The position numbers were made by a program, and so were the translations under genes. The notes under the pieces were generated by a model. It was not told where the DNA came from, made no database searches, and saw only the letters and a list, made by a program, of their open reading frames with translations. 34,875 nucleotides of DNA from Streptomyces humicola. GTDB lineage: Bacteria; Actinomycetota; Actinomycetes; Streptomycetales; Streptomycetaceae. Positions 15,466-24,329 of this stretch are shown one piece after another. The number at the start of each line of letters is the position of its first letter. Positions within the stretch are counted from its first letter, which is position 1. The stretch covers positions 1 through 34,875 of the forward strand of contig NZ_JANFNG010000049.1 of the NCBI RefSeq assembly GCF_024436035.1, given 5' to 3'.

Positions 15466-16428
15466 ATGCGAATCGTGGTACTGGCCGGCGGCATCGGGGG
15501 GGCGCGGTTTCTGCGTGGCCTCAAGGCAGCGGCACCTGACGCGGACATCACCGTCATCGGTAACACCGGCGACGACATCCACCTCTTCGGCCTCAAGGTC
15601 TGCCCCGACCTCGACACCGTGATGTACACCTTGGGCGGCGGCATCCACGAGGGGCAGGGCTGGGGCAGGGCCGACGAGACCTTCACGGTGAAGGAGGAGC
15701 TGGCGGCCTACGGCGTCGGCCCCGACTGGTTCGGGCTCGGCGACCGTGATTTCGCCACCCACATCATCCGCACCCAGATGATCACCGCGGGCTATCCGCT
15801 GAGCGCCGTCACCGAGGCGCTGTGCGCACGCTGGCAGCCCGGCGTACGGCTGATCCCGATGACCGACGACCGTGTCGAGACCCACGTCGTCATCGACGCA
15901 CCCGAGGACGGGGGCCGCAAGGCGGTGCACTTCCAGGAGTACTGGGTACGGTTGCACGCCTCCGTGCCCGCGCACGCCGTGCTGCCGGTCGGTGCCGAGC
16001 AGTCCAAGCCGGCGCCCGGGGTGCTGGAGGCAATCGGCGAAGCGGACGTCGTCCTGTTCCCGCCGTCCAATCCCGTCGTCAGCATCGGCACGATCCTCGC
16101 AGTGCCGGGGATGAGAGAGGCGATCGCGGACGCCGGAGTTCCGGTCGTCGGCCTCTCCCCCATCGTCGGCAACGCGCCCGTACGCGGCATGGCCGACAAG
16201 GTGCTCGCCGCCGTCGGAGTGGAGTCCACCGCCGCGGCCGTCGCCAAGCACTACGGCTCCGGCCTGCTCGACGGCTGGCTTGTCGACACGGTGGACGCCG
16301 CCACCGTCGGCGAGGTGGAGGAGGCCGGGATCAACTGTCGCGCGGTGCCACTGATGATGACGGACATCGAAGCGGCCGCGCGGATGGCACGCGAAGCGCT
16401 CGCGCTCGCCAAGGAGGTCTCCTCATGA
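15466..16428 (+). CDS. fbiA: F420 biosynthesis 2-phospho-L-lactate transferase-type enzyme (CofD/FbiA)
   Basis: A 320-residue cytosolic enzyme starting [19 protein letters not shown], the nucleotide-binding loop of CofD/Fbi[21 protein letters not shown] and [14 protein letters not shown] are further family signatures. It joins Fo to a lactyl- or enolpyruvyl-diphosphoguanosine group; in actinobacteria the product is understood to be dehydro-F420-0. The ATG at 15466 has no clear ribosome binding site, and CAGACT at 15454-15459 is placed as a -10 for a leaderless transcript. The stop overlaps the fbiB ATG (ATGA), so the two are translationally coupled. No fbiC is in the window. Confidence 0.95.
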   Translation: MRIVVLAGGIGGARFLRGLKAAAPDADITVIGNTGDDIHLFGLKVCPDLDTVMYTLGGGIHEGQGWGRADETFTVKEELAAYGVGPDWFGLGDRDFATHIIRTQMITAGYPLSAVTEALCARWQPGVRLIPMTDDRVETHVVIDAPEDGGRKAVHFQEYWVRLHASVPAHAVLPVGAEQSKPAPGVLEAIGEADVVLFPPSNPVVSIGTILAVPGMREAIADAGVPVVGLSPIVGNAPVRGMADKVLAAVGVESTAAAVAKHYGSGLLDGWLVDTVDAATVGEVEEAGINCRAVPLMMTDIEAAARMAREALALAKEVSS

Positions 16429-17825
16429 CAGCGGCGCGAAGCTCCCACCCGTCTCCCGCCCCTGGCCTCCGGCATGGGGGCCCCCGCGCCCTCGACGGAG
16501 GTGGGCGACGGGAGGGCGTGAGCGCGCCGGCGTACCGGGTGTGGGGGGTGCCGGGGATGCCCGAGGTGCAGCAGGGCGACGATCTCGCCAAGCTCATCGC
16601 CGAGGCGAGCCCGGATCTCGCCGACGGCGACGTCCTCCTGGTCACCTCGAAGATCGTCAGCAAGTCAGAGGGCCGCATCGTCGAGGCCGCCGACCGGGAA
16701 GCGGCGATCGATGCGGAGACGGTCAGGCTCGTCGCGCGGCGCGGGCCGCTGCGGATCGTGGAGAACAAGCAGGGCCTGGTGATGGCCGCGGCCGGGGTGG
16801 ACGCGTCCAACACCCCCGCAGGCACGGTGCTGTTGCTCCCCGAGGACCCCGATGCCTCTGCGCGCCGCATCCGCGCGGGGCTGCGTGACGCGCTCGGTGT
16901 GGACGTCGCCGTCGTCCTCACCGACACCTTCGGCCGCCCCTGGCGCAACGGGCTGATCGACCTCGCCATCGGCACCGCCGGGTTGCGCGTCCTGGACGAC
17001 CTGCGCGGCGGCTCGGACGCGCACGGCAACGCGCTCAGCGCGACGGTGGTTGCGACCGCGGACGAGCTCGCCGCGGCGGGCGAACTGGTCAAGGGCAAGG
17101 CGAACGGGGTGCCGGTCGCCGTCGTCCGCGGGCTGACGCATCTGCTGGAGGACGCGGGCGCGGACGGCCCGGGGGCGCGGTCGCTGACGCGCACCGCCGG
17201 CGAGGACATGTTCCGTCTCGGCACCTCCGAGGCGCTGCGGCAGGCGGTGACGCTGCGGCGTACGGTGCGGGAGTTCACCGACGAGCCGGTCGACGGCGGC
17301 GCGGTGCGGCGCGCGGTCGCGGCCGCCGTGACCGCGCCCGCGCCGCATCACACCACGCCGTGGCGGTTCGTCCTGCTGGAGTCGGCACAGGTGCGGGAGC
17401 GGCTGCTCGACGCGATGCGCGACCGCTGGATTGCGGATCTGCGGTCCGACGGCTTCACCGAGGAGGCGATCGCCCGGCGGGTGCGGCGCGGGGACGTACT
17501 GCGGCATGCGCCGTATCTCGTCGTCCCGTGCCTCGTCGCGGACGGCACGCACGCCTATCCGGACGAGCGGCGGGCCACTGCGGAACGGGAGATGTTCGTC
17601 GTCGCGGCGGGCGCGGCCGTGCAGAACTTTCTTGTGGCGCTGGCCGGAGAGCAGTTGGGGTCGGCATGGGTGTCGTCGACGATGTTCTGTCGCGATGTCG
17701 TCCGGGACGTCCTCGGGCTCCCGGAGGAGTGGGACCCGATGGGCGCGGTCGCCGTCGGCCGCGCGGCGGCCCCGCCGAAGGCGCGCGGTGAGCGGGATGC
17801 CGGGGATTTCATCACCGTGCGATGA
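16425..17825 (+). CDS. fbiB: Bifunctional F420 ligase/reductase FbiB (CofE plus nitroreductase-like domain)
   Basis: A 466-residue two-domain enzyme. Residues about 36-280 are the F420-0:L-glutamate ligase domain ([47 protein letters not shown]). Residues about 285-466 are an FMN-binding nitroreductase-like domain ([28 protein letters not shown]). In mycobacterial FbiB the second domain reduces dehydro-F420-0 while the first adds the glutamate tail. The ATG overlaps the fbiA stop and has a near-perfect AAGGAGGT ribosome binding site. The first 31 residues are Gly/Arg/Pro-rich, unlike the family, and are encoded by a strong inverted repeat. A GTG at 16518 would remove them but has a badly spaced ribosome binding site. 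Confidence 0.95.
   Translation: MTAARSSHPSPAPGLRHGGPRALDGGGRREGVSAPAYRVWGVPGMPEVQQGDDLAKLIAEASPDLADGDVLLVTSKIVSKSEGRIVEAADREAAIDAETVRLVARRGPLRIVENKQGLVMAAAGVDASNTPAGTVLLLPEDPDASARRIRAGLRDALGVDVAVVLTDTFGRPWRNGLIDLAIGTAGLRVLDDLRGGSDAHGNALSATVVATADELAAAGELVKGKANGVPVAVVRGLTHLLEDAGADGPGARSLTRTAGEDMFRLGTSEALRQAVTLRRTVREFTDEPVDGGAVRRAVAAAVTAPAPHHTTPWRFVLLESAQVRERLLDAMRDRWIADLRSDGFTEEAIARRVRRGDVLRHAPYLVVPCLVADGTHAYPDERRATAEREMFVVAAGAAVQNFLVALAGEQLGSAWVSSTMFCRDVVRDVLGLPEEWDPMGAVAVGRAAAPPKARGERDAGDFITVR
16449..16511. repeat. Imperfect inverted repeat inside the 5' end of fbiB
   Basis: Left-arm pieces CCGT, CGCCC and CCTCCG (16449-16471) can pair with CGGAGG, GGGCG and ACGG (16496-16511) with small bulges. 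The loop holds the perfect palindrome GGGGGCCCCC (16476-16485). It encodes the non-conserved N-terminal extension of FbiB and looks like a small palindromic unit that was inserted or grew there. Confidence 0.6.
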
Positions 17826-17896
17826 GTCGTCCGCCGTCTGGGCTGGGCGAGGCGTCTCCCACCCTGCGCCCGCTCACCGTGACGGGTTCGATCTCC

Positions 17897-18826
17897 CTAG
17901 ATAACGCGAATGTCGTTCGGCGCGAAACGCGGTGCCCGCCGTGGCGGCCGGCGTCCCGCGAGCAGGATCAGCCGGGCGGCGCGGTGCCGCTGCCCGGCAT
18001 ACGGCTGAAGGAGTTCGAGCATCCCCGCATCGTCCGTGCGCCGCTCCCCCGTCAACGCGTAGCCGACCACGTTCGGCAGGTGCAGGTCTCCGACCGTGAT
18101 CGCGTCGGGCGCGCCGTTGCTGCGCTGAAGCGTCTCCGCTGCGGTCCACGGCCCGATCCCGGGAATCAACTGCAGCCTGGCCGCGGCCGCCAGGACATCC
18201 TCCATGCCCGCCGCCTCTTCGAGCCGGCGCGCGACGCGCACCGCCCGCACGATCGTCGCCGCACGCTTGCCGTCGACGCCGGCCCGGTGCCACTCCCACG
18301 ACGGGATGAGCGCCCAGGTACGGGGCTCGGGCATCACCCGCATACCGCTCGCGGGCCCCGGTGCCGGTTCGCCGTGGCGTTGCAGCAGCAACCGCCAGGC
18401 ACGGTACGCCTCGTCGGCGGTGACCTTCTGTTCCAGCACCGCAGGGATGAGCGATTCGAGGACGAGTCCGGTACGGCACAGCCGCAGCCCGGGGTGGCGT
18501 CGGTGCACCTCGTGGACGAGGCGGTGACGAGGCACGAACGCCCCGGGCTCGTCCTCCGCGCCGAGCAGCGACGGCAGCCGGTCGAGCAGCCACTCGGCCC
18601 CCGGCCCCCACGCCTGCGCCTCGATCGCGCCGTCGGCCGACGTGATCCGCAGCGTGCCGGGCCCGGCGGGCGTGCGGGAGGCGCGCCAGACGGAGCCGTC
18701 GTCGCTCATGCGGAAGGCCGGGTCGCCGGGGCCGTGGGCGAGCGGCCCGAGGGTGAGTGCGAGGTCCAGTGGAGCGTCGGGGGTCCACCGGCGCACCGTG
18801 CCCGGATGGGTGCGGGTGTGCTGCAC
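17897..18826 (-). CDS. AlkA-like 3-methyladenine DNA glycosylase (HhH-GPD)
   Basis: A 309-residue base-excision repair glycosylase. The HhH-GPD fold is shown by LESLIPAVLEQKVTADEAY (the ALEQ-type helix), the hairpin LQLIPGIGPWTAAETL, and the catalytic Asp in ITVGDLHLPNVV. The N-terminal part (residues 1-110) resembles the AlkA N-terminal domain. It would remove alkylated bases. The GTG at 18826 has only a weak GGGTGG upstream. An overlapping frame (17874-18830) on the same strand is arginine-rich and has none of these motifs. It converges with fbiB across 71 bases without a clear terminator. Confidence 0.88.
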   Translation of the reverse strand: MQHTRTHPGTVRRWTPDAPLDLALTLGPLAHGPGDPAFRMSDDGSVWRASRTPAGPGTLRITSADGAIEAQAWGPGAEWLLDRLPSLLGAEDEPGAFVPRHRLVHEVHRRHPGLRLCRTGLVLESLIPAVLEQKVTADEAYRAWRLLLQRHGEPAPGPASGMRVMPEPRTWALIPSWEWHRAGVDGKRAATIVRAVRVARRLEEAAGMEDVLAAAARLQLIPGIGPWTAAETLQRSNGAPDAITVGDLHLPNVVGYALTGERRTDDAGMLELLQPYAGQRHRAARLILLAGRRPPRRAPRFAPNDIRVI

Positions 18827-18861
18827 CCACCCGAGCTTAGCCGCGGGCCGCCACGGGCCTG

Positions 18862-18930
18862 CCGGTATCCCTGTTTACCCTGTTTACCGGTATCCCTGTG
18901 CACCCGTATCCGTGTTCACCGGTATCCCTG
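18862..18930. repeat. Direct repeats of CCGGTATCCCTG at the end of the amidase gene
   Basis: CCGGTATCCCTG occurs at 18862-18873, 18887-18898 and 18919-18930, with a degenerate copy at 18903-18914. TGTTTACC is also repeated at 18872-18879 and 18881-18888. The last copy encodes the final residues of the amidase (LQGYR-stop); the others lie just beyond its stop. The array may have grown by duplication of the gene end. Confidence 0.85.
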
Positions 18931-20142
18931 CAGACGCGCGGCCTCCCTGCGCACCTCGGGCAGCTTCGCGTAGAGGCGGGCTCCCGGGCATGTGGTGATG
19001 TTTCCGTCGCGGTGGCCGGAGATGCGGGCGAACCTGACGCGTCGGCCTGCCCGGTACTTGTTGCCGCCGCCGGAGACCAGCCAGACGTTGCCGTCGGCGC
19101 GGTGGCCGTACCGGCCGAGCTTCCATGCGGTCAGGCGTGCCAGGGCGTGAATCGCCGCCGACGACGGCCGTGTCCTGTTGTAGCTGCCGATGACCGCGAT
19201 GCCGACCGTGTTGCGGTTGAAGCCGAAGGTGTGGGCGCCCATGACGGACCGGGAGACTCCGCCTGCGCGGCCCTCGTAGATCCTGCCGCACTTGTCGACG
19301 AGGAAGTTGTAGCCGATGTCACGCCAGTGCAGGCTCCTGACGTGGTAGCGGTAGATGGCGCGGATGATCCTCGGGGCCTCGCTGCAGCTGTAGTGGTTGC
19401 CGGTGGCGGTGTGGTGGACGAAGACCGCCTTGACGGTCGGGTTGTACAGGAAGCCGCCCGAGCGGAGGCGGCGGTTGGCGCCCCAGCCGACCCGCGTGAT
19501 GATCCTCGGCCGCAGTCCGGCGCGTGCCGCTGCGGCGGCACGGTTCCGCGGGGCGGCCTGGGCCGGGAGCACCAGAGGCTCCCCGGCGCCGGCGGGGTCC
19601 GCTGCGCTGCCCGGGTCGACCAGGTCGAGCCTCAGCCCGCGCGGGAGTTGAGGTGTGCCCGCGCGGCGGGTGGCGGCCGTGGGGGCGATGCGCACCTGTA
19701 CGCCGTCGGAGTCGCCGACCCACAGCGGCGGGGTGCTGCCGCGCACATGGTCGCCCTGGCGTTCGACGGAGTTCGGGTCGGGGACGTCGTCGCTGTCCGA
19801 CTCCAGCTGCTGCCAGCCGGACCAGCGGTGGGTCGCGATCGAGCGGGTACGCACCTCCACCGTGCCGTCCAGCTGGGCGAAGGCGTCGTCCCAGGTGATG
19901 CCGAGCAGCGCGAACGGCTTGACAGTCCGTGAGGGGAGTCCTTCGACGTGGGCGGCCGCTATCCCCCGCATGGACGGGGGGCCGCCGAGCGACACGAGGG
20001 GAAGCGTGAGGGTGCTGCCCGCATCGGGTTCGGCAGCGCGCGCCATGGCGTGGAACGCCGACGGCAGGATCAGCGCAGCAGCACAGGCCCACGCCGCCCC
20101 GATCGAGGCCGCCCCGACCGAGCGCAAGATAGTTGGACGCAT
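18916..20142 (-). CDS. Secreted peptidoglycan-recognition-type N-acetylmuramoyl-L-alanine amidase
   Basis: A 408-residue exported protein. The first 36 residues are a Sec-type signal peptide (hydrophobic run, then AMARAAEPD). A variable middle segment, with RTRSIATHRWSGWQQLESD at 98-116, precedes the PGRP/amidase_2 domain at about 214-390. The domain has TRVGWGANRRLR, the zinc ligands His243 (VFVHHTATG), His377 and Cys385 (SGHRDGNITTCPG), and the conserved Tyr278 (GYNFLVDKCGRIYEG). It should cut the bond between muramic acid and L-alanine in the wall. The ATG at 20142 lacks a strong ribosome binding site. It is divergent from the TIGR03089 gene. Confidence 0.92.
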   Translation of the reverse strand: MRPTILRSVGAASIGAAWACAAALILPSAFHAMARAAEPDAGSTLTLPLVSLGGPPSMRGIAAAHVEGLPSRTVKPFALLGITWDDAFAQLDGTVEVRTRSIATHRWSGWQQLESDSDDVPDPNSVERQGDHVRGSTPPLWVGDSDGVQVRIAPTAATRRAGTPQLPRGLRLDLVDPGSAADPAGAGEPLVLPAQAAPRNRAAAAARAGLRPRIITRVGWGANRRLRSGGFLYNPTVKAVFVHHTATGNHYSCSEAPRIIRAIYRYHVRSLHWRDIGYNFLVDKCGRIYEGRAGGVSRSVMGAHTFGFNRNTVGIAVIGSYNRTRPSSAAIHALARLTAWKLGRYGHRADGNVWLVSGGGNKYRAGRRVRFARISGHRDGNITTCPGARLYAKLPEVRREAARLQGYR

Positions 20143-20229
20143 GGAATGAATCGTCGCATAACAGACAGATATGTCTACTCGTCAGCTGATGCCCAGTCCG
20201 CCACCCGACGTAACGTCAGTGGCTGCCCC

Positions 20230-20235
20230 TAACCT
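20230..20235 (+). promoter_or_regulatory. Candidate -10 element for a leaderless TIGR03089 transcript
   Basis: TAACCT lies seven bases before the GTG at 20243, the spacing expected when transcription begins at the start codon. No ribosome binding site is visible in front of this GTG. The -35 region is not clear. Confidence 0.4.
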
Positions 20236-20242
20236 TTCCCGT

Positions 20243-20998
20243 GTGAACGACACAGCCCGCACCCCTGCCGGCCTGCTGGCCGCCGCGCTCGCCGCCGATC
20301 CGGCGCGACCGCTGCTCACGTACTACGACGACGCCACCGGCGAGCGCGTCGAGCTGTCGGTGGCCACCTTCGCCAACTGGGTGGCGAAGACCGCCAACCT
20401 CCTCCAGGACGACCTCGCCGCCTCCCCGGGCGACCGGGTGTCCCTGCTGCTCCCCGCGCACTGGCAGACCGCCGCCTGGCTGATCGCCTGCTTCTCCGCC
20501 GGCGTCGTCGCCGCCCCCGCCGGCGATCCCGCCGCCGCCGACCTCGTCGTCAGCGGGCCGGAGTCGCTCGAGGAGGCGCGGGCGTGCAAGGGGGAGCGGA
20601 TCGCGCTGGCGCTGCGGCCGCTCGGCGCCCGCTTCCCGCAGACCCCGGAGGGCTTCCTCGACTACGCCGTCGAAGTGCCGAGTCAGGGCGACCGTTTCGT
20701 CCCGTACACGCCCGTCGACCCGCAAGCGCCCGCGCTCGCGCTCCCGGACGGCAGCGAGCTCAGCGGCGCCGAGGTCGTCGAGCGTGCCCGGCGCAGCGCC
20801 GGGGCACTGGGGCTCGGGCCCGGGTCACGGCTGTTGTCGGGCCTGGCCTACGACGGCTGGGAGGGCCTGGCCGCCGGGCTGCTCGCACCGCTCGCGGCGG
20901 GCGGCTCCGTGGTGCTCTGCCGCCACCTGCAGCGGCTCGGCCCCGACGAGCTGGCGCGCCGCCGCGAGAGCGAGAAGATCACGCACATGGCCGACTGA
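20243..20998 (+). CDS. TIGR03089 family protein (AMP-binding-like)
   Basis: A 251-residue protein of the actinobacterial TIGR03089 family, related to the N-terminal part of acyl-CoA synthetase/AMP-binding enzymes. PARPLLTYYDDATGERVELS and FANWVAKTANLLQDDL resemble the first part of these enzymes, and AYDGWEGLAAGLLAPLAAGGSVVL a later strand-helix. The P-loop and C-terminal lid of true adenylating enzymes are absent, which is normal for this family, so it is probably not a full ligase. The GTG at 20243 (VNDTARTPAGLL) fits the family start. It lies between the wall amidase and an LCP ligase, but its job is unknown. Confidence 0.85.
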   Translation: MNDTARTPAGLLAAALAADPARPLLTYYDDATGERVELSVATFANWVAKTANLLQDDLAASPGDRVSLLLPAHWQTAAWLIACFSAGVVAAPAGDPAAADLVVSGPESLEEARACKGERIALALRPLGARFPQTPEGFLDYAVEVPSQGDRFVPYTPVDPQAPALALPDGSELSGAEVVERARRSAGALGLGPGSRLLSGLAYDGWEGLAAGLLAPLAAGGSVVLCRHLQRLGPDELARRRESEKITHMAD

Positions 20999-21011
20999 CC
21001 CCTGACCACCC

Positions 21012-21037
21012 GTACGGCCCGCACCCTCGGGCCGTAC
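21012..21037 (+). terminator. Terminator after the TIGR03089 gene
   Basis: GTACGGCCCG (21012-21021) pairs perfectly with CGGGCCGTAC (21028-21037) around a six-base loop, 14 bases after the stop codon. No U-run follows, as is usual for Streptomyces hairpin terminators. Confidence 0.75.
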
Positions 21038-21118
21038 AGGCCTGACTGGGCGACGATCGATGAGGACCGCCGTGACCGCCGCACAATCAGCGCCGCACTG
21101 TCAGGGAGGGGGCCGGAC

Positions 21119-22276
21119 GTGGCCGACAGCGCTCGGACACCCGCATCACGACGACGACGGCGGCGCCGCCGGCTGCGCATGGCCGCGCTCGCCCTGGCCG
21201 CCCTGCTGCTCGCCACCGCCGGAACCGTCTGGTTCCTGTGGCACCAGCTCGACAGCAACATCCACACCGACACCGGTGTGGAGGCAGAGCTGCGCAAGTA
21301 CATGAAGGAACGGCCCGATCCGTCGAGGACAGGCGCGGAGAACGTACTGATCATCGGCACGGACCGCCGCAGCGGTTCCGACGGCTCGTACGGCAGGGAC
21401 ACCGGCACCGCACGCTCCGACACCGTCATCCTGATGCATCTGGCCGCGGGCCGCCGCAGCGTGACGGCGGTGAGCATCCCGCGCGACCTGATGGTCCGCG
21501 TCCCCAGGTGCACCCGGCCGGACGGCAGCCGGACGACGGCCGGGCTCGCCCAGTTCAACTGGGCATTCTCCTGGGGCGGTACGGCCTGCACCATCCGCAC
21601 GGTCGAGCAGCTCACCGGCGTGCGCATCGACCACCACGTGACCGTGGACTTCACCGGCTTCAAGAAGATGGTCGACGCGGTGGGCGGGGTCGAGGTGTGC
21701 ACGCCGTACCCGATCCATGACAAGGAGGCCCGCCTCGACCTGCCCGCGGGACGGCAGATGCTCGACGGCGAGAAGGCGCTGGGATATGTGCGGGCGCGCC
21801 ATGGCTTCGGCGACGGCAGCGACACCGAGCGGATGGACCGGCAGCAGGCCTTCCTCGCCTCGCTGCTGAGGAAGACCGAGAGCGAGGGGGTGCTGCTCGA
21901 TCCGGCGAAGCTCTACCCGGTGCTCGACGCCGCGACGTCGTCGCTGAGCACGGACCCGGGGCTGAACTCGATGTCCAAGCTGTACGACCTGGTGAGCGGC
22001 GTGCAGGACATCCCGATGCGCAGGGTGCGGTTTCTCACGGTGCCGCGCGAGCCGTATCCGTACGACGTCAACCGCGACCAGTTGGTGCAGCCGCAGGCGG
22101 CGGTGCTCTTCGCGGCGCTGCGCGACGACCGGCAGGTGGCGGTGCAATCGCTGGGCCCCGGGCTCCGCCCGCCGGCGTCGTCGCCGCCGGTGACCTCTCC
22201 GCCGCCGGGCGGGGCGGATCCCACCTATCGGGGGACCACCGCGGACCACGACATTTGCCATGAGTCAAACCGCTAG
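21119..22276 (+). CDS. LCP (LytR-CpsA-Psr) family glycopolymer ligase
   Basis: A 385-residue membrane-anchored enzyme. A basic cytoplasmic start (SRRRRRRRRLR) and one membrane helix (about 21-41) precede the LCP domain (about 73-270). LCP motifs seen are IIGTDRRSG, RSDTVILMHL, SIPRDLMVRVP, DFTGFKKMVDAVGGVEVC and LGYVRARHGFGDGSDTERMDRQQ, which hold the Arg and Asp residues that bind pyrophosphate and metal. LCP proteins move polyprenyl-linked glycopolymers onto peptidoglycan outside the membrane. The GTG at 21119 follows an AGGGAGGGGG tract. The Pro-rich C-terminus is probably disordered. The LytR_C gene begins 37 bases later. Confidence 0.93.
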   Translation: MADSARTPASRRRRRRRRLRMAALALAALLLATAGTVWFLWHQLDSNIHTDTGVEAELRKYMKERPDPSRTGAENVLIIGTDRRSGSDGSYGRDTGTARSDTVILMHLAAGRRSVTAVSIPRDLMVRVPRCTRPDGSRTTAGLAQFNWAFSWGGTACTIRTVEQLTGVRIDHHVTVDFTGFKKMVDAVGGVEVCTPYPIHDKEARLDLPAGRQMLDGEKALGYVRARHGFGDGSDTERMDRQQAFLASLLRKTESEGVLLDPAKLYPVLDAATSSLSTDPGLNSMSKLYDLVSGVQDIPMRRVRFLTVPREPYPYDVNRDQLVQPQAAVLFAALRDDRQVAVQSLGPGLRPPASSPPVTSPPPGGADPTYRGTTADHDICHESNR

Positions 22277-22313
22277 AGTGACCCCGCGACGGCGAGGGAG
22301 GGGTTGGTAAACC

Positions 22314-23123
22314 GTGGACCAGCACAGCGGGATCGACCCCGCCGACCAGTGGGTCTTCGATCCGGCGACGGGCAGCTACCAGATGCGCCTCGACGGCGGC
22401 GGCGCGCCCGCGCCGCACTACGAGCCCGCACCCGCGCCGCACTACGAGCCGGCGCCCGCACCCGCACCCGCACCCGCCGACATACCTCCGCGCCCGGAGG
22501 GCCGCGCCGCCGCGCGCGGCCGCCGCCGCGCCGAGCAGCGCAGATCCCCGAGGGGGCGGATACCCGTCTGGCTCGGCTGCACCGCCGCCCTGGCGATTAT
22601 CGGAGGCGGTGTCGGGGGCTATCTGCTCTACGGCCACCGCACCCCCTCGTGCACGTCCGCGTCGACGGCCACGGCCTCGCCCGACCCCTCCCCGACCGTG
22701 AGCCGGACGGCCGATGCCGCCGCCGCGACCGACGCGCTGCGCGGCCCGATGGCCGCACCGATCAACGTCCGCGTCAACATCTTCGACGGCACGGGCAGGT
22801 TCGGCTCCTCGCAGGCCGTGCTCAGCTGGCTGCAGAACAGCAACGGCGTCACCCGCTCCACCAACGCCGGCCCCGCCTCGCACCCGGTCGCCACCACGAC
22901 ACTCGACTACGCCCCGAACCAGGCCGACCAGGCCCGGCGGCTGGCGAAGATGATGGACCTGCCCGCCTCCGCGCTGAAGGAGGGCACCACGATGGCGGCG
23001 TTCCGCCAGCCGATGACGCTCACACTGGGCCGTGACTTCACCGCTCCCGGCCAGCCGTTCGCCACTCCGACGCCCACGACTGCGCCGACACCGGCGAAGG
23101 CCGCGTCCTCGCCGCACTGCTGA
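22314..23123 (+). CDS. LytR_C domain membrane protein
   Basis: A 269-residue protein with a Pro/Ala-rich cytoplasmic part, one membrane helix (PVWLGCTAALAIIGGGVGGYLLYG, about 84-107) and an outer LytR C-terminal domain beginning INVRVNIFDGTGRFGSS near residue 150. This domain normally follows the LCP domain in LytR proteins; here it stands alone, next to an LCP gene that lacks it. The cytoplasmic part has two perfect copies of PAPHYEPA, encoded by an 18-bp block repeated with a 24-bp period (22407-22424, 22431-22448), and a PAPAPA run. The GTG start has GAGGGG upstream. It may bind wall glycan or assist the neighbouring LCP enzyme (inference). Confidence 0.85.
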   Translation: MDQHSGIDPADQWVFDPATGSYQMRLDGGGAPAPHYEPAPAPHYEPAPAPAPAPADIPPRPEGRAAARGRRRAEQRRSPRGRIPVWLGCTAALAIIGGGVGGYLLYGHRTPSCTSASTATASPDPSPTVSRTADAAAATDALRGPMAAPINVRVNIFDGTGRFGSSQAVLSWLQNSNGVTRSTNAGPASHPVATTTLDYAPNQADQARRLAKMMDLPASALKEGTTMAAFRQPMTLTLGRDFTAPGQPFATPTPTTAPTPAKAASSPHC

Positions 23124-23138
23124 GGAAGTCGCCCAGGT

Positions 23139-24143
23139 CTACCGGCGGCTTGCGATGACCTTCCGCGCCAGCGCGCGCGGGCTGGTCAGGAAGCCCCAGC
23201 CCCACGACATGTGCATGGTCGCCAGCGCGACCGGTATCCGCAGCCGCGCCCCCGCGTCCAGGCCTTTCCCGGCCGGCAGCGATCCGAGGGCGATCCCCGC
23301 CACGTACCCAACGGGAACGATCCAGCCGACCGGGTGCACCAGCGCGCCGGCCAGCGCGCCCGCCGCGACGGCGAGCAGGGCCGCGGGCGGCGCGAGATAG
23401 CGCAGATTGATCGAGCCGGAGTGGTAGCGGGCCACGACATGCCTCCACCGCCCGTAGTTGCGGTACTGCTTGGCGAGTTCGCGCACGTTCGGCCGCGGCC
23501 GGTAGGAGACCTTCAGGTCGGGCGAGAACCAGATCAGCCCGCCCGCCTCACGGATGCGGTAGTTCAGCTCCCAGTCCTGGGCGCGGATGAACTCCTCGTT
23601 GTAGCCGCCCTGCTGCTCCAGCACCTCGCGCCGGAAGACCCCGAGGTAGACGGTCTCGGCCGGGCCCGCCACGCCCCCGGTGTGGAACGCCGCGTTGCCG
23701 ACGCCGATCTTCGATGTCATGGCCGCGGCGACGGCCCGTTCCCAGGCGTTCTCGCCCTCCGCGTGCATCACCCCGCCGACGTTCGCGGCGCCCGTCTCGT
23801 CGAGCAGCCGTACCGCGGTGGCGATGTAGTCGGGCGAGAGCATGCCGTGCCCGTCGACGCGGACGACGACGGGGTGGCGGGACGCCTTGACCGCGGCGTT
23901 GAGCGCGGCCGGGGTACGGCCGGAGGGGTTGGGGACGGTGTGGACCCGGGGGTCCTCCCGCACCAGCTCGGCGGCGATCTCGTCGGTACGGTCAGTGGAC
24001 GGACCGAGGGCGATAACGACTTCGAGCTCGCCCGCGTACTGCTGCTCCAGGATGTGCCGGACGGAGGCGCGCAGGTGCCGCTCCTCGTTGAGCACCGGCA
24101 TGATCACGGAGACCGCGGGGGTGTCAGGGGTGGTGGCGTTCAT
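23139..24143 (-). CDS. Family 2 glycosyltransferase, ExoA-like
   Basis: A 334-residue enzyme with a GT-A domain and C-terminal membrane helices. Motifs: VSVIMPVLNEERHLRASV, the metal-site segment VVVRVDGHGMLS (DGH in place of DxD, as in ExoA-type enzymes), GYNEEFIRAQDWELNYRIREAGG as the acceptor/base region, and RPRPNVRELAKQYRNYGRWR. Two or three hydrophobic segments near 255-320 should anchor it. ExoA makes a glucan linkage in succinoglycan; the substrate here is unknown. The ATG at 24143 gives the family N-terminus, and the open frame above it is not family-like. It converges with the LytR_C gene with only 15 bases between. Confidence 0.9.
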   Translation of the reverse strand: MNATTPDTPAVSVIMPVLNEERHLRASVRHILEQQYAGELEVVIALGPSTDRTDEIAAELVREDPRVHTVPNPSGRTPAALNAAVKASRHPVVVRVDGHGMLSPDYIATAVRLLDETGAANVGGVMHAEGENAWERAVAAAMTSKIGVGNAAFHTGGVAGPAETVYLGVFRREVLEQQGGYNEEFIRAQDWELNYRIREAGGLIWFSPDLKVSYRPRPNVRELAKQYRNYGRWRHVVARYHSGSINLRYLAPPAALLAVAAGALAGALVHPVGWIVPVGYVAGIALGSLPAGKGLDAGARLRIPVALATMHMSWGWGFLTSPRALARKVIASRR

Positions 24144-24248
24144 CGGCCCAAACGTTACCGCGAACGGCCCAGTGCGACGCGCGCCGCCCGAGTGGCGCAG
24201 CGGCTGCGGCGGCGTGGATGCGCCGGAGCAGCGCGGCATCCGCCTAGG

Positions 24249-24310
24249 GTGATCGATTCGGCGACCGCTCACATCAACTGATCACATAAACCGATCACGC
24301 GATTCGATCA
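24249..24310 (+). promoter_or_regulatory. Cluster of GATC(A/G) motifs upstream of the second LCP gene
   Basis: TGATCG (24250-24255), TGATCA (24279-24284), CGATCA (24292-24297) and CGATCA (24305-24310) lie within 80 bases of the LCP start; the last three are 13 bases apart. A similar TGATCA/CGATCA pair lies upstream of the third LCP gene (31955-31972). This may be an operator, but no regulator is known to me. Confidence 0.35.
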
Positions 24311-24329
24311 ACGAGGCGGAGGTGCGCTC

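Noticed and set aside
17883-17899. tRNA T-arm-like sequence GGGTTCGATCTCCC
   Set aside because: There is no acceptor, D or anticodon arm in the flanking bases, and the site lies at the end of a protein gene.
17874-18830. 318-codon frame overlapping the AlkA-like gene on the same strand
   Set aside because: It is Arg/Ala-rich and lacks the helix-hairpin-helix and catalytic motifs present in the other frame.
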